Below are positions 51,501-57,620 of a stretch of DNA of 64,000 nucleotides, one piece after another (the first letter of the stretch is position 1; each line of letters starts with the position of its first letter). The notes under the pieces were generated by a model. That model searched no databases. It was not told the DNA's origin and worked only from the letters and a program-made list of their open reading frames with translations. Position numbers and translations under genes: made by a program. The stretch comes from Allolobophora icterica (Eukaryota; Annelida; Clitellata; Crassiclitellata; Lumbricidae), in the NCBI GenBank assembly GCA_963556255.1, contig OY744609.1:3002418-3066417 (forward strand). Reading direction: 5' to 3'.

Positions 51501-53970
51501 TGTCAGGATGATATCAATGAACTACAAATGTTGGAACGGAAATCCGTGAGTGTGCTATTTCGCTGTTCACATCACACATTTCAACTATTAAGGAAGAGGA
51601 TTCTTATCAGACCAAGTTAGTAACTTCTCTCTACACATCAAATATCACAATTTCAGTATGTCACATCCTCATTAGACCAAGCTTAATCAAGTTAGTAACT
51701 TCTCTCTACACATCAAAACAGCACAATTTCAGTATGTCACATCCTCATTAGACCAAGCTTAATCAAGTTAGTAACTTCTCTCTACACATCAAAACAGCAC
51801 AATTTCAGTATGTCACATCCTCATTAGACCAAGCTTAATCAAGTTAGTAACTTCTCTCTACATAAAATAGCACAATTTCAGTATGTCACAAACATAGCTC
51901 ACATAAACTATATTCTGAATTCTACTCTAACGAGTTGCGTCACAAAAGTTGCTCACATAAACTATATTCTGAATTCTACTCTAACAAGTGCACACAACTG
52001 GACTTCAGTTCATACTTTGGTGCTTTGAATTTTATATTTTCTACCTTTTGTTTATCATCGTGGCATGCTGCCAGTTTTGCCATAGCATGGTAGATCCCTG
52101 TGAAATAGCCACGCACCTAGTCTTATGCTGAACAAGAAGCCAATGCATAGCTTTCAGGACAGAGGTTATACTAATTAGATTCCCAGACAGGGGTTATATT
52201 TTAGGTTCAAGGACACGGGTCATATGCAAAAAACAGGAAGTAAAACAGCGTATGCCTTGAAGCACAAGTGCAGCTATTCCCTGCTATCTTTAAGGCTAAT
52301 TATTTACCACATTTTTCAATTAAGCATCTGATTGATTTCGTTACATTACACGCATAATGTCCCATTTCTTGACCTAATCTATCTCGAATAAGTTTTCGTA
52401 AAATTTTCTAAATACCAACGTCTCTAGGTAGGATCAGCCCGAATCCCCGAAACCCGAATCCCCGAAAAGAATTTAGCCCAGATCCCCGAAATCAATTTTC
52501 TATATTATATCTATATTCCATATTATATCGAGATACATGAAGGCCACGCGGCAAACTTGCAGTACAAAGGTCCCTCACATACACGCTACATATGCCTGCC
52601 AAAGGACATCATTAAGGTGATTGGTTGACCTGCTTTAAGAGGTCGCACTTTGGCAATAGCCTATCCAAAGCCTAGCGTCAATGGACACCAACAAGAGTGG
52701 CACGCTGAACTCACTAATAACCCAAGCATATCAACTACGTACAATATGCAGCTAATTGTTGTCACATTAATGAAACAGCCAATTTTTGTAGCGTGTCGTA
52801 CTAATAAGCCTAGCATCGATTCGATGGACACTAATAAGCCTACTGATTCCATTTTTCCATATTGGAGTTATACCTCTTGTTATGCTTAGTCGGCGTGTGA
52901 TTGGGTCAGCCAATAACGGTGCGCTTCAGCTTTAGCTATTGTAGCTATGAGGGACCTTAGTACTGCAAGTTTGCCGGCCACGCTAGGTCGTCGTAATTGC
53001 AGTATAAGGGCCGATAGGTATCGGGTAATATTTAGTATCTTTTGCAGTGCTGTCATTGGTTGCAGCAAAACGGTGCTGCTATGCAGTGATTGGCCGCTTT
53101 AAAGGCGGCATAGAGTATAAGTAGGAATCATCTTCGATATGACGGCGTCGTTAAATAAACGTATCAACCGTTCTCTCTTATGCTACACTGCATAATCGAT
53201 GAAAACATTTAATAGTAAAATGCAAACTAGAAGTTGGAATTGCCATGAAAATATATCGTTTTAGTGCCAATATTGGTGAACGTTAGTTAGGAATTGACTA
53301 CATCATACGAAAGTTATCTCTTGGCATCTATTGGCATCTATAGTCAGTGTATATTTTACGCTAACCAATGACAGCGCGCCTGCATTTACCCGATACCAAT
53401 CGACCCTTATACTGCAATTACGCCGCTAGGTCTATATCATGTATAAGAGTTTACAATTTAACTTTGAAGAGTTTTCGGGAGTTCAGCCGCTTTCTATAAA
53501 ATTGTTTTCGGGAATTCGGCTTTTGTGTACTTTCCGGTTTTTCTGGGATTAGGGCCGGACCCTCTAGGTAAACTTTGACCAAATCGCACCATCTGGTGGG
53601 CAGATGTGCAGCATTGAAAAACTGCTTATGCACAATACTTCTGTCAAAAACTCCCCGTCAAGAAAGTTAGATTTTAAAATTAACTTTCCTTCAATAACCG
53701 AATATTAACGTATTTCTGCATTAGATCTTACGTAGAAATCTTAGATAAACACCACCAGCCGCACGCGTTTCCGTTACATCTATCGTAGACAGATGTGCCG
53801 GTAATTAGAGATCTAGTAAAAAGTGTAAAGCGAAAGTAAAGGAAACCTTTGCTATCCTTTCGTGGCCACAGGTAATATGTTGCCGGTATTAAAATGAGAG
53901 CCACGAAGGACAGGAGAAAATAATAAAATGTCCCTCCTTGTTCATCGTATTCAAACTGCATGCCAGCCAT
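33441..53970 (-). CDS. SEC63: SEC63, ER translocation J-protein, 19 exons (gene span)
   Basis: A multispanning ER membrane protein that works with the Sec61 translocon and activates lumenal BiP through its J domain. Joined exons give 809 residues (human 760), with compatible phases and GT/AG at all 18 introns. A signal-anchor-like first membrane segment lies at about 13-33, a Cys-rich cytosolic-type loop (QCHCEPC), a second segment at about 78-96, the J domain at about 103-165 with YHPDRETGD (HPD 133-135), and a third segment at about 190-212. Two Sec63/Brl-type regions follow, separated by acidic (DDDDEEAEED) and lysine-rich (NKKKKAAPKK) stretches. A WWWLY motif and an acidic C-terminal tail (SEDDSSNDED) end it, as in orthologues. 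The protein is longer than human mainly in the charged linker. Confidence 0.95.
33850..34045 (+). mobile_element. SINE family B, copy 4
   Basis: Antisense to SEC63 in intron 18. Head CTGTAGCTTGCTGGTCAGAG, B box AGGTTCGAGCC, tail GATGCTTGGTCACTAGACGG and ATAATAATAA. It ends 45 bp from exon 18. Confidence 0.85.
34091..34195 (-). CDS. SEC63: SEC63 exon 18
   Basis: Encodes KELRFAAPLKPGNYQYVVIL then RSDSYMGVDQTHMVK, matching PGNYQYTVFLRSDSYMGLDQ of human. Phase 0. Confidence 0.96.
34308..34490 (+). mobile_element. SINE family B, copy 5
   Basis: In SEC63 intron 17. Head GGTTAGAGCGCTCACTAACC, body GGGACCTTGAGCAAGTCCTT, tail GCTTAATAAATGCGTAAC. Confidence 0.85.
34491..35105. other. Rest of SEC63 intron 17
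   Basis: No repeat or coding signal recognised. Confidence 0.5.
35106..35204 (-). CDS. SEC63: SEC63 exon 17
   Basis: Encodes DKYEWWWLYLAEPKKKQLIS and PIQICTLREIEE; the WWWLY core is invariant in the family. Phase 0. Confidence 0.97.
35631..35872 (+). mobile_element. SINE family A, copy 3
   Basis: Full-length copy in SEC63 intron 16 with head GCATGGTGGCTCAGTGGTAA, B box GGTTCGAATCCC and tail GGAGGCGCTATAGAAATATC; ends AATAAAATAAAAAATAAAAA. Confidence 0.94.
35912..36271 (-). CDS. SEC63: SEC63 exon 16
   Basis: 120 residues of low-complexity charged linker (Lys-rich start, then Thr/Ser and Glu/Asp rich) followed by DEWMAFQQETKKENLLETKS, which aligns to EWQELQQSIQRKERALLETKS of human. Donor GTATGT is strong; GTCGTA three bases earlier is an alternative in the same phase. 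Confidence 0.9.
36300..36610. repeat. ATT then ATC microsatellites, SEC63 intron 15
   Basis: Imperfect ATTACT/ATT repeats to about 36470, then an 80-bp ATC run at 36505-36590. Confidence 0.95.
36795..36980 (-). CDS. SEC63: SEC63 exon 15
   Basis: Encodes HAPETPAHKAKWVKNKKKKA and on to NCTTTEE; the Lys-rich stretch corresponds to the basic linker of human SEC63. Phase 0. Confidence 0.9.
37111..37352 (-). mobile_element. SINE family A, copy 4
   Basis: Minus-strand copy, so same sense as SEC63, in intron 14: TTTATT-rich tail, TATAGCGCCTCTCGAAG, and head ending CACTGAGCCACCACGCCCC. Confidence 0.93.
37390..37480 (-). repeat. Family E interspersed repeat
   Basis: Inverse of the 25553-25745 sequence: CAGTGCCAGTCCCAAGCCTG, GAAAGGAGGACGGCAACGCT, TATGACACAGTGTCGTTAAA. 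Confidence 0.7.
37860..38215 (-). mobile_element. LINE 3' fragment in SEC63 intron 14
   Basis: Minus-strand C-terminal RT region: GGCDPSYLKDLCISASSFLG, VQRRSFAVVDPSSWN, then 3' end with CAGAGGCGCTCCCAACC and TATATAGCGCCACTTC. Confidence 0.8.
38216..38667. other. Rest of SEC63 intron 14
   Basis: Unclassified. AGTGGATTCCCATCCAGAGT recalls short repeats at 32645-32735 and 37668-37740 (CACCAGTGGGGATTC), a low-copy family. Confidence 0.4.
38668..38852 (-). CDS. SEC63: SEC63 exon 14
   Basis: Encodes KGEEDKTVTAGSVVTVTVRL and VRQNLAANISESL, matching human ITVGSLVTVLVKLTRQTMAEVF, then an acidic run. Donor CAG|GTGGGT; phase 2 start. Confidence 0.94.
38853..39170. repeat. GGTAAG-rich simple sequence, SEC63 intron 13
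   Basis: The plus strand repeats AGGTAAGGTAAG-type words for 300 bp; the transcribed strand is pyrimidine rich and lies just upstream of exon 14's acceptor. Confidence 0.85.
39383..39530 (-). CDS. SEC63: SEC63 exon 13
   Basis: Encodes RNIRNFHQLVSMKDDERRAL and on to VATLPNVEVKVNCEG, matching IKTIQDLVSLKESDRHTLL of human. Ends in phase 1. Confidence 0.95.
39531..40090. other. SEC63 intron 12, distal part
   Basis: AT-rich; AATAAT run near 40040-40065. No gene or transposon identified. Confidence 0.5.
40091..40850 (+). mobile_element. LINE 3' fragment with family E repeat
   Basis: After a family E piece (40095-40185), the plus strand reads AANLIGGLPKFPHISAFIHD with TLHWLPVA and GVAPSHLKTFCTSASSIPGH, an RT C-terminal region. 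The 3' end is CGGGAGCACCTCTGAAGC and GTGGCGCTTTTATAAATGTT. Antisense to SEC63, ending 15 bp from exon 12. Confidence 0.8.
40865..41010 (-). CDS. SEC63: SEC63 exon 12
   Basis: Encodes QWKLSLDTVENIMKGSQMIV and KSPLLQLPHITEDMMRHF, matching FKSPLLQLPHIEEDNLRR of human. Donor AGG|GTTCGT. Confidence 0.96.
41011..41838. other. SEC63 intron 11
   Basis: 41020-41580 is full of AAATTTC/GAAATTT words (a cryptic repeat). 41590-41770 holds two opposed copies of a retroelement tail (AATAAGCTGGTGCCCTGCAC and its inverse-like partner). Confidence 0.5.
41839..41931 (-). CDS. SEC63: SEC63 exon 11
   Basis: Encodes KQYILKKCPYLLNEMLCVAQ and QLYMLAQSER; MLKKCPALLQEM is the human counterpart. Phase 2 to 1. Confidence 0.96.
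42177..42309 (-). CDS. SEC63: SEC63 exon 10
   Basis: Encodes LIRDLPGFAQSREVPFILPY then CIKVRAILEAHFNRKDLPQ; corresponds to the start of the Sec63 domain. Phase 1 end. Confidence 0.95.
42310..42799. other. SEC63 intron 9, proximal part
   Basis: Contains an imperfect repeated word (CCCGTTTAAGCCCGTTT type, 42400-42520) and an ATT/ATC-rich stretch 42670-42790. Confidence 0.5.
42800..42972 (-). mobile_element. SINE family B, copy 6
   Basis: Minus-strand copy: GTGCCACTATGTAATGACTA, CCTTACACAGTAACTGTC, and a B-box-like ATTCAAACCCG region. Confidence 0.75.
43102..43196 (-). CDS. SEC63: SEC63 exon 9
   Basis: Encodes VIMVLSASCEFWKRYNSEII and ERPSDNTEIPE, matching LIMVLAGASEFDPQYNKD of human. Phase 1 start. 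Confidence 0.94.
43490..43645 (-). mobile_element. SINE family B, copy 7
   Basis: Minus-strand copy: AAGGATTTGCTCAAGGTCCT, B-box-like GAATCGAACCC, head ending GGCCGCTGTGTCCCAC. Ends 58 bp from exon 8's donor side. Confidence 0.85.
43703..43811 (-). CDS. SEC63: SEC63 exon 8
   Basis: Encodes GTWWYRSIKYSAQQVLIDTT and KLYFQLLRKSQTIMLK; WWYRSIRYSGDQILIRTT is the human counterpart. Phase 1 end, donor GTAAGT. Confidence 0.97.
43812..45074. other. SEC63 intron 7, proximal part, with LINE fragment
   Basis: 44140-44440 (minus) reads MNPTSKAPRPSSPNDFRPIS and MLRDQFAFRRNGSITAAIQC, an RT fragment of a LINE family different from the others in the window. The remainder to 45074 is unclassified. Confidence 0.55.
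45075..45465 (+). mobile_element. SINE family C, copy 2, with expanded head
   Basis: Body GAGATGATTGCGGAGAGGAC, TATGCCAAGGCCAAGAAA and TTCATACCCACTGCTGCT match copy 1. Its tRNA-like head segment (TCTAGTTGCGCCACTGCGGA plus 26 bp) is repeated 3.7 times with a 46-bp period (45075, 45121, 45167, 45213). Confidence 0.8.
45530..45660. repeat. 18-bp tandem repeat
   Basis: About seven units of TGTAATGATCAAGATTAT with a few variants, in SEC63 intron 7. Confidence 0.95.
45785..46033. mobile_element. hAT-type MITE beside SEC63 exon 7
   Basis: A 249-bp element with CAGTGCT-type ends, perfect 8-bp TSD ATTAGAAC (45777-45784 and 46034-46041), and inner palindromes GGTGCCGGAACGCCGTTCCG and GGTTCCGGAACGG. 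The same family lies inverted at 59569-59794. The TSD stops 13 bp from exon 7. Confidence 0.93.
46055..46105 (-). CDS. SEC63: SEC63 exon 7
   Basis: Encodes VLGLYALIFMIILPVCV, the third membrane segment (human VLLVYGLAFMVILPVVV). Phase 0 both ends; donor GTG|GTGAGT. Confidence 0.96.
46258..46447 (+). mobile_element. SINE family B, copy 8
   Basis: Full-length: head AGGTAGCCAACTGGTTAGAG, B box GGGTTCGAGC, body GGCAAGTCCTTCACTCGCAA, tail GCTTGGTCATTAGCAAGTG and TAATAATAATT. In SEC63 intron 6. Confidence 0.9.
46600..46785 (+). mobile_element. Retroelement 3' end with CTTA tail
   Basis: AATAAAGAATATACTTACTT and further CTTA units end a sequence with TGTATGTACACCGGAGTGTG. Comparable tails occur at 15925-15962 (inverse) and 62895-62920. 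Confidence 0.55.
46880..47125 (+). mobile_element. LINE 3' fragment in SEC63 intron 6
   Basis: Reads RAFSVVEPTTWNNLPSAL, the RT C-terminal motif, then a 3' end with GAGCGCTATATAAGTCCTG and an (AATG)n tail. Confidence 0.8.
47241..47299 (-). CDS. SEC63: SEC63 exon 6
   Basis: Encodes TQVGIALPKWIVEKQNSIW (human SFGIALPAWIVDQKNSIL). Phase 1 start, phase 0 end. Confidence 0.96.
47557..47618 (-). CDS. SEC63: SEC63 exon 5
   Basis: Encodes LTDEESRKNWEEYGNPDGPG, the end of the J domain, nearly identical to human. Confidence 0.97.
47690..47946. repeat. CT/TCTG pyrimidine-rich tract, SEC63 intron 4
   Basis: About 255 bp of TCTCTCTG and CTGTCTGTCTGG repeats. Confidence 0.95.
48116..48231 (-). CDS. SEC63: SEC63 exon 4
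   Basis: Encodes GASSADIKKAYRKLSLIYHP and DRETGDARRFMKITKAHD: helices II-III of the J domain with the HPD motif that stimulates BiP ATPase. Confidence 0.97.
48285..48475. repeat. TGAG/TGTGAG simple repeat, SEC63 intron 3
   Basis: GAGTGAGTGTGAGTGAG-type repeats right up to the exon 3 donor side. Confidence 0.95.
48492..48606 (-). CDS. SEC63: SEC63 exon 3
   Basis: Encodes KIALGIGWIFFFYIAYKTSQ (second membrane segment) and FKEFDPYAELEIDR, the J domain start. Phase 2 start; donor GTCAGT. Confidence 0.96.
48850..49330. repeat. AT-rich satellite, 32-34-bp unit, SEC63 intron 2
   Basis: About 15 diverged units of CATTAGCCATTCCATGCATT with AGCCAATAAATA. The array reaches the exon 2 donor. Confidence 0.93.
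49337..49439 (-). CDS. SEC63: SEC63 exon 2
   Basis: Encodes DQKSRSQCHCEPCQTKRQAQ and RSTRPRRVFQQTA, the Cys-rich loop found in invertebrate Sec63 proteins. Phase 1 start, phase 2 end, donor GTGAGG. Too short and basic to appear as a long ORF. Confidence 0.88.
49440..49731. repeat. SEC63 intron 1 with a copy of the exon 2 edge
   Basis: 49687-49727 repeats CATTAGCCAATAAATACATT and AACCCAGCCTCA from 49300-49336, that is the satellite end plus intron sequence next to exon 2. The copy has lost the donor GT. Confidence 0.8.
49732..50762 (+). mobile_element. piggyBac-like remnant
   Basis: The right end reads GGAAAGGGTTAA, the left TTAGCCCTTT, i.e. CCCTTT termini next to TTAA-type targets (left site mutated to TTAG). 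Inside, the plus strand reads an acidic DPASESSDFIDASSDADSDE stretch typical of piggyBac N-termini, then WRIFTTDTIDHLVNLTD, like the motif EFFxLFFTDELIExIVxxTN. Most of the catalytic region is gone. Confidence 0.65.
50807..50945. repeat. Cluster of TACTATTTAAATAGTA palindromes
   Basis: Two perfect 16-bp palindromes (50807-50822 and 50824-50839) followed by several half copies (CTATTTAAAATAG, CTATTTACTATTTATT). Confidence 0.95.
51030..51200 (+). mobile_element. LINE 3' end with ATACA tail
   Basis: GGGAGTGCCTCTGAATGG and GAGAGGCGCTTTATAAATGC, then ACAATACAATACAAT; the shared LINE 3' signature. In SEC63 intron 1. Confidence 0.7.
51201..51607. other. SEC63 intron 1, unclassified
   Basis: Two short overlapping plus-strand ORFs read sequence that resembles no family I know; likely a relic. 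Confidence 0.35.
51608..51890. repeat. 76-bp satellite, about 3.7 units
   Basis: Units of AGACCAAGCTTAATCAAGTT then TTCAGTATGTCACATCCTCA; the middle copies are identical. Confidence 0.97.
51887..51990. repeat. 54-bp tandem duplication
   Basis: GCTCACATAAACTATATTCT and GAATTCTACTCTAAC occur twice, 54 bp apart. Confidence 0.93.
52431..53562. mobile_element. Foldback DNA element with 8-bp TSD near SEC63 exon 1
   Basis: Inverted ends GGATCAGCCCGAATCCCCGA and, inverted, GGGTCCGGCCCTAATCCCAG. Identical 8-bp flanks TCTAGGTA (52423-52430 and 53563-53570). Two further inverted-repeat pairs inside: 52548-52576 with 52947-52976, and 52976-53030 with 53385-53430 (CCGATAxCxATCG region). No transposase. 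Superfamily unclear. Confidence 0.8.
53847..53970 (-). CDS. SEC63: SEC63 exon 1
   Basis: Starts MAGMQFEYDEQGGTFYYFLL and includes the first membrane segment SFVALILIPATYYLWPRKD (human MAGQQFQYDDSGNTFFYFLT). Start context AAGATGG is favourable. Phase 1 end, donor G|GTTTCC. Confidence 0.97.
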
Positions 53971-53979
53971 CTTAAATCG

Positions 53980-54000
53980 TCAGTCTTTCTGTAGCGCCAT
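53980..54000 (-). promoter_or_regulatory. Upstream ORF in the SEC63 5' UTR
   Basis: ATGGCGCTACAGAAAGACTG plus A is a six-codon ORF (MALQKD, stop), in frame with and ending 9 nt before the SEC63 start, if the transcript begins upstream of 54000. Confidence 0.5.
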
Positions 54001-54017
54001 GTTATTTAAGAGAACTC

Positions 54018-54250
54018 TACAATACAATACAACTAAACATTTATATCGCGCTTTAAACAGACAAGTATTGCACGAGAGCGCGTTGCGCTACATTCTTAGT
54101 CATAAAACAATGTAAACAGATGAGTTTTTAAATTTTGATTTAAACTGAGCAACAGATGGGCATTGACGGACTGTAGTTGCAAGACTGTTCCATTCTAATC
54201 GTAATCGTATCGTAATCGTAATCTCTTGACACTAAGTCTTGACACTTGTT
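54018..54250 (-). mobile_element. LINE 3' fragment next to the SEC63 5' end
   Basis: Minus strand ends with TATAAATGTTTAGTTGTATTG (an ATTGT tail) after GCGCGATA; upstream it reads ESWNSLATTVRQ-like codons. It begins 48 bp from the start codon. Confidence 0.65.
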
Positions 54251-54760
54251 TATTTGGCAACCAAACTTATACAGATACAGCAGAAACACGCATTATTATA
54301 TTCCGAAGTCTGGCTACACAGGAGGCCCAAAAGGGGTCAAATGACCCCGCTACCAGGGCCACCTGGGTAGTAGTACAGTAAGTGAAAACCAGTCAATCAT
54401 CCATCATTCTCAGCTCAGTACCTAATTAAAGCCTGTAAGTATAATTATCATTATACAATGTTTTCATTGTTCTTAACAAATACTTAACTAACGCCAAGAT
54501 AACATAACCTGTGATCAATCCTGTACGTGAACATTTATAATAATTCAGTGGAGTAAATTTTTAGAGAAGACCTCAGCTTATTCATAAGCAGTCACCTACA
54601 TACATACTTTCATGCTAGAGTAGCCCATATGCACATATACATATATACTTATACCCACTTGTACCCAAGCACATCAACCTACTTATACACCTGAAAGCAC
54701 TCATACCTTTTCACAGCCCTACTAAACTTCTAAAGCGCCACTTGAAGGCCAAGCGCAGGG
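54251..54760. other. SEC63 upstream region, unclassified
   Basis: 54260-54400 resembles 12283-12345. The rest is AT-rich with ATAC-type words. No gene recognised. Confidence 0.4.
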
Positions 54761-56005
54761 CACCAGCTTATTCACGAGCGCTACGTCAATCAGAGGGGGT
54801 TTCCAGAGAGTAATCCAAAAGAGGCCCGAGTCCAGTTTCCAGAAGGCCAAACCAAATCAGATGGGGTTTTCCAGAGAGTAGTCCAAAAGACGTAGGCTAC
54901 AAGTCCAATTTCCAGGGTACCCGGTATCAGATCAGGAGAGGCAGAGCAGCTGTCAAGGCGGGTGTCGTTTACGGCGAGAAGAATTGGAAGGCGGAGGATC
55001 AGATGAGTCGGGTAGGAGTAGGCTACTTGAAAAGGTGAGACTTCAGTTTTGAGTGGAAAGTCCGGGGGGTGATAGATAGAGGAACATGAGGAGGAGGATG
55101 AAGGACGTACAAGTTGCAATGATGATGGAGGCACTGAGAAACTGCGGAATTCATGGGGAAGATCATTCCAGAGGCGCGGTGCTGAGTTGGACATGGCTCG
55201 GTTGGAGAACTTGAGGTGAGTAGTGACTGGGGGTCGAGAAAGACTGAGATAGGACGATGATCGGGTGGAGCGGGTTGTCTGAATGGTGAAGAGATCACGA
55301 AGGTAGGCCTACCTGGGCTGGGAATATTGTAGGGAGTTGTAGGTTAGTGATAGGACTTTGAAGTGGATTCGCTCTGGGATTTTTAACCAATGGAGTGATC
55401 TGAGGATGGGAGTGATATGATGATGTTTGGGCGTATAGTGACAGCTCTGGCTATAGTGAGTTTTAGATAAGTAAGCTGTATACATTCAAGCTTAAGGTTT
55501 AGGAAAAGAGAATTGCAGTAATCAAGCTTTGAATGAACAATGGAGGTAGCAATGGTGGAGGCAGTTTTAAGACCGAGCATGGGCTGTATGCGTCGTAGGC
55601 ATAGGCGTAGCTACATGGAGGCAAGAGGAGGCATTTGCCTCCTCTTGGTTTTGCGAATTTAAAAATTCTCCATGTATTTTCTGAAGTAGACCCCAGGAGA
55701 GGTGGATTTTGCCTCCTCTTGATTTGTGTCGAAGAAAGTCCTCGTATGTGTTAATGACTAAAAAAAGGTCATCAACTTTTTTCGTGACGAAATTTACTTT
55801 TTTCGTGACGAAATTTTAGAAATTCTCAGAGCAAAATTCTTAAATTCTCAGAAGTTTTTTCGGACGCTGAAAAATTTCCGTCTGCCCTCTGAAACAAAAT
55901 CGCCGCCACTGCATAAAAGTTTAGACAAGCAGTAGTTGCCTCCTCTTGAATTGAAGTCTGGCTACGCCTCTGGTCGTAGGTCACGAATGTGCATGAAGCA
56001 GGAGC
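54761..56005 (-). mobile_element. Decayed LINE split by a MITE
   Basis: Minus strand reads CFMHIRDLRR | IQPMLGLKTASTIATSIVHS and KLDYCNSLFLNL, then SNSAPRLWNDLPHEFRSFS and FHSKLKSHLFK: RT C-terminal region with frameshifts. The bar marks the MITE at 55600-55972. Confidence 0.8.
55600..55972. mobile_element. hAT-type MITE, CATAGGCGTAGC family
   Basis: 373 bp with 15-bp imperfect inverted ends CATAGGCGTAGCTAC / CAGAGGCGTAGCCAG and perfect 8-bp TSD GTCGTAGG (55592-55599, 55973-55980). The palindrome GAGGAGGCATTTGCCTCCTC lies near the left end. Confidence 0.93.
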
Positions 56006-56468
56006 GTGAGAGGTTAGAGATCAATCAATCAATCAATCAATCAATAGGCCTATATCTTTATTGCAACCAATAACAGTCCTTTACAATTCGTTTACAGATC
56101 AATATATAATAAAAGTACTCATAGTGAACATAATGATTTTTCAGAACTAGTCATTGGTGGCAATGGGTGGCCCCAAAGGGAGAAAGGTCCCGCTAGGGGG
56201 ATACCCAAATAAATCAATTACAAGACTGACTGAATGGCTGATCGAGGAGTCATCCTCGTAGAATCTCGGCAAGCAAGAATTAAATGCGGTCATTTAACCT
56301 GTTCAGGTGGGAGAATAAAACTAGAAATAACCTTAATTACCCTAACTAAAAATCTTAACTAAGCCCTTCCATGACCGGGCCGCGGCGTGTCACAGCTCTG
56401 GCAAAACAAGGGTTGATAAAGGCCTAAATGTGACTAATGGTGGTAAGTCCGGATTCTATAAGAAACGT

Positions 56469-56678
56469 GATGATGAGTTCTCTGCCCGAAGGCAGGTTCA
56501 TTGGCTTTATGCCACCTGGGGATGAGATGAGTGAGGTGGTTTCCCGTTGCCTTCCTCACAGACAATTGTGGGTGAGCAACTTGTCCAAGGTCGCTACGCA
56601 GTGGCTTGATGTAGATTTGAACCTGCGACCCTCCGGTTACAAGGCACAGAACATGCCACTACACCACCGCGTCCCACT
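56469..56678 (-). mobile_element. SINE family F inserted in CR1
   Basis: Minus-strand tRNA-derived SINE: head GTGGGACGCGGTGGTGTAGT (inverse at the right edge), B box GCAGGTTCAAATC, central GGAAGGCAACGGGAAACCAC. TSD TAAGAAACGT (56459-56468 and 56679-56688) is perfect. Confidence 0.9.
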
Positions 56679-56780
56679 TAAGAAACGTACGTATTCGTTT
56701 TTTTTAAGTCAAACCGATTTTTTGCGAGTATAATTTCTAAGGGAATGGAGTTCCATATTAATGGTCCTGTAGATCTGATA

Positions 56781-57211
56781 GGTCCGCAAAGGTTCACCAG
56801 TCACTCTGTCACAGAGTAAAGCAGGGAGGCGACCTGACCGACGTCTCTCTTGAGCGTAGACTCGGATCCGACCTGGGCTGGTGAACCAAAGTCCTCCGTG
56901 CCCACCTTCACGCGGTGCGGACTGTTAGTACCCTTCCTTCCAAAGGAAGGGGAACGAACGGGCACGGCAGGCAAAACCAGGGGAAGGCAATGGCAAACCA
57001 CCCCTGTTAACATGCCAAGAAAATCGTCATGCGACACTCCAAACCACGCCGATGGTCGCTGATGGTTGGACTCCCAGGCCGGAGCGCTGATGGTGGGACT
57101 CCCAGGCCGACACTCGACTCAAGGGCTGCTGGGGAAGTAGCAAGACGGCAATGGAGACGGTGTTTCATGGCGATCGCTAGGGCTCCTAGAGCCGACAGCA
57201 CAAAGACAAAG
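56781..57211 (-). mobile_element. Family G element inserted in CR1, copy 2
   Basis: 431-bp inverted copy of 21272-21732 with a perfect 10-bp TSD AGATCTGATA (56771-56780 and 57212-57221). It includes the inverse of GGGTGGTTTGCCATTGCC. Confidence 0.93.
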
Positions 57212-57415
57212 AGATCTGATACAAAATAATCTTACATTAGTGCGCACTTTAACAGGTCGGTACGAAGTGGCCCCTCGTGTGTTATGCTCATGCAACAGGG
57301 AGCCAATTGAGAAGTATTGAGAGAAGGAAGATGGCAACTGGTTCGTTCGTAACGATAAAGGAATTCCCCAACTTGTAAGATCCTAATTTGCTTTATGTTT
57401 AATAATTTTAAATCT

Positions 57416-57620
57416 TTAAAAATAGGTTCCGAGTGGTCGCTTCTTGTACGTGGTTAGAGAAGGAGAGGTGTGGATCAAAAGTAACAACAAGATGGCGGAC
57501 AGGGAGTCAGAGGTGAAGGTGAGAGACGATGAGTTAGTCGAAAGGTTTATGGAAGGATCAGGGATTTTCTTGATTTGATCAGGGAGGCCTAGGATGATGA
57601 ATTCAGTTTTGGAAGGGTCC
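57416..57620 (-). mobile_element. LINE fragment (RT middle region)
   Basis: Reads DPSKTEFIILGLPDQIKKIP, the block just after the YADD region of another LINE copy, abutting the next fragment. Confidence 0.6.

Larger units (their letters stand above)
56022..57415 (-). mobile_element. CR1 3' fragment carrying two insertions
   Basis: Begins with the (TTGA)n tail and TATATCTTTATTGCAACCAA, homologous to 5440-6245 (3' UTR plus the ORF2 C-terminus). It is broken by a SINE at 56469-56678 and a family G element at 56781-57211, then resumes with GTGCGCACTTTAACAGGTCG at 57240. Confidence 0.9.
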
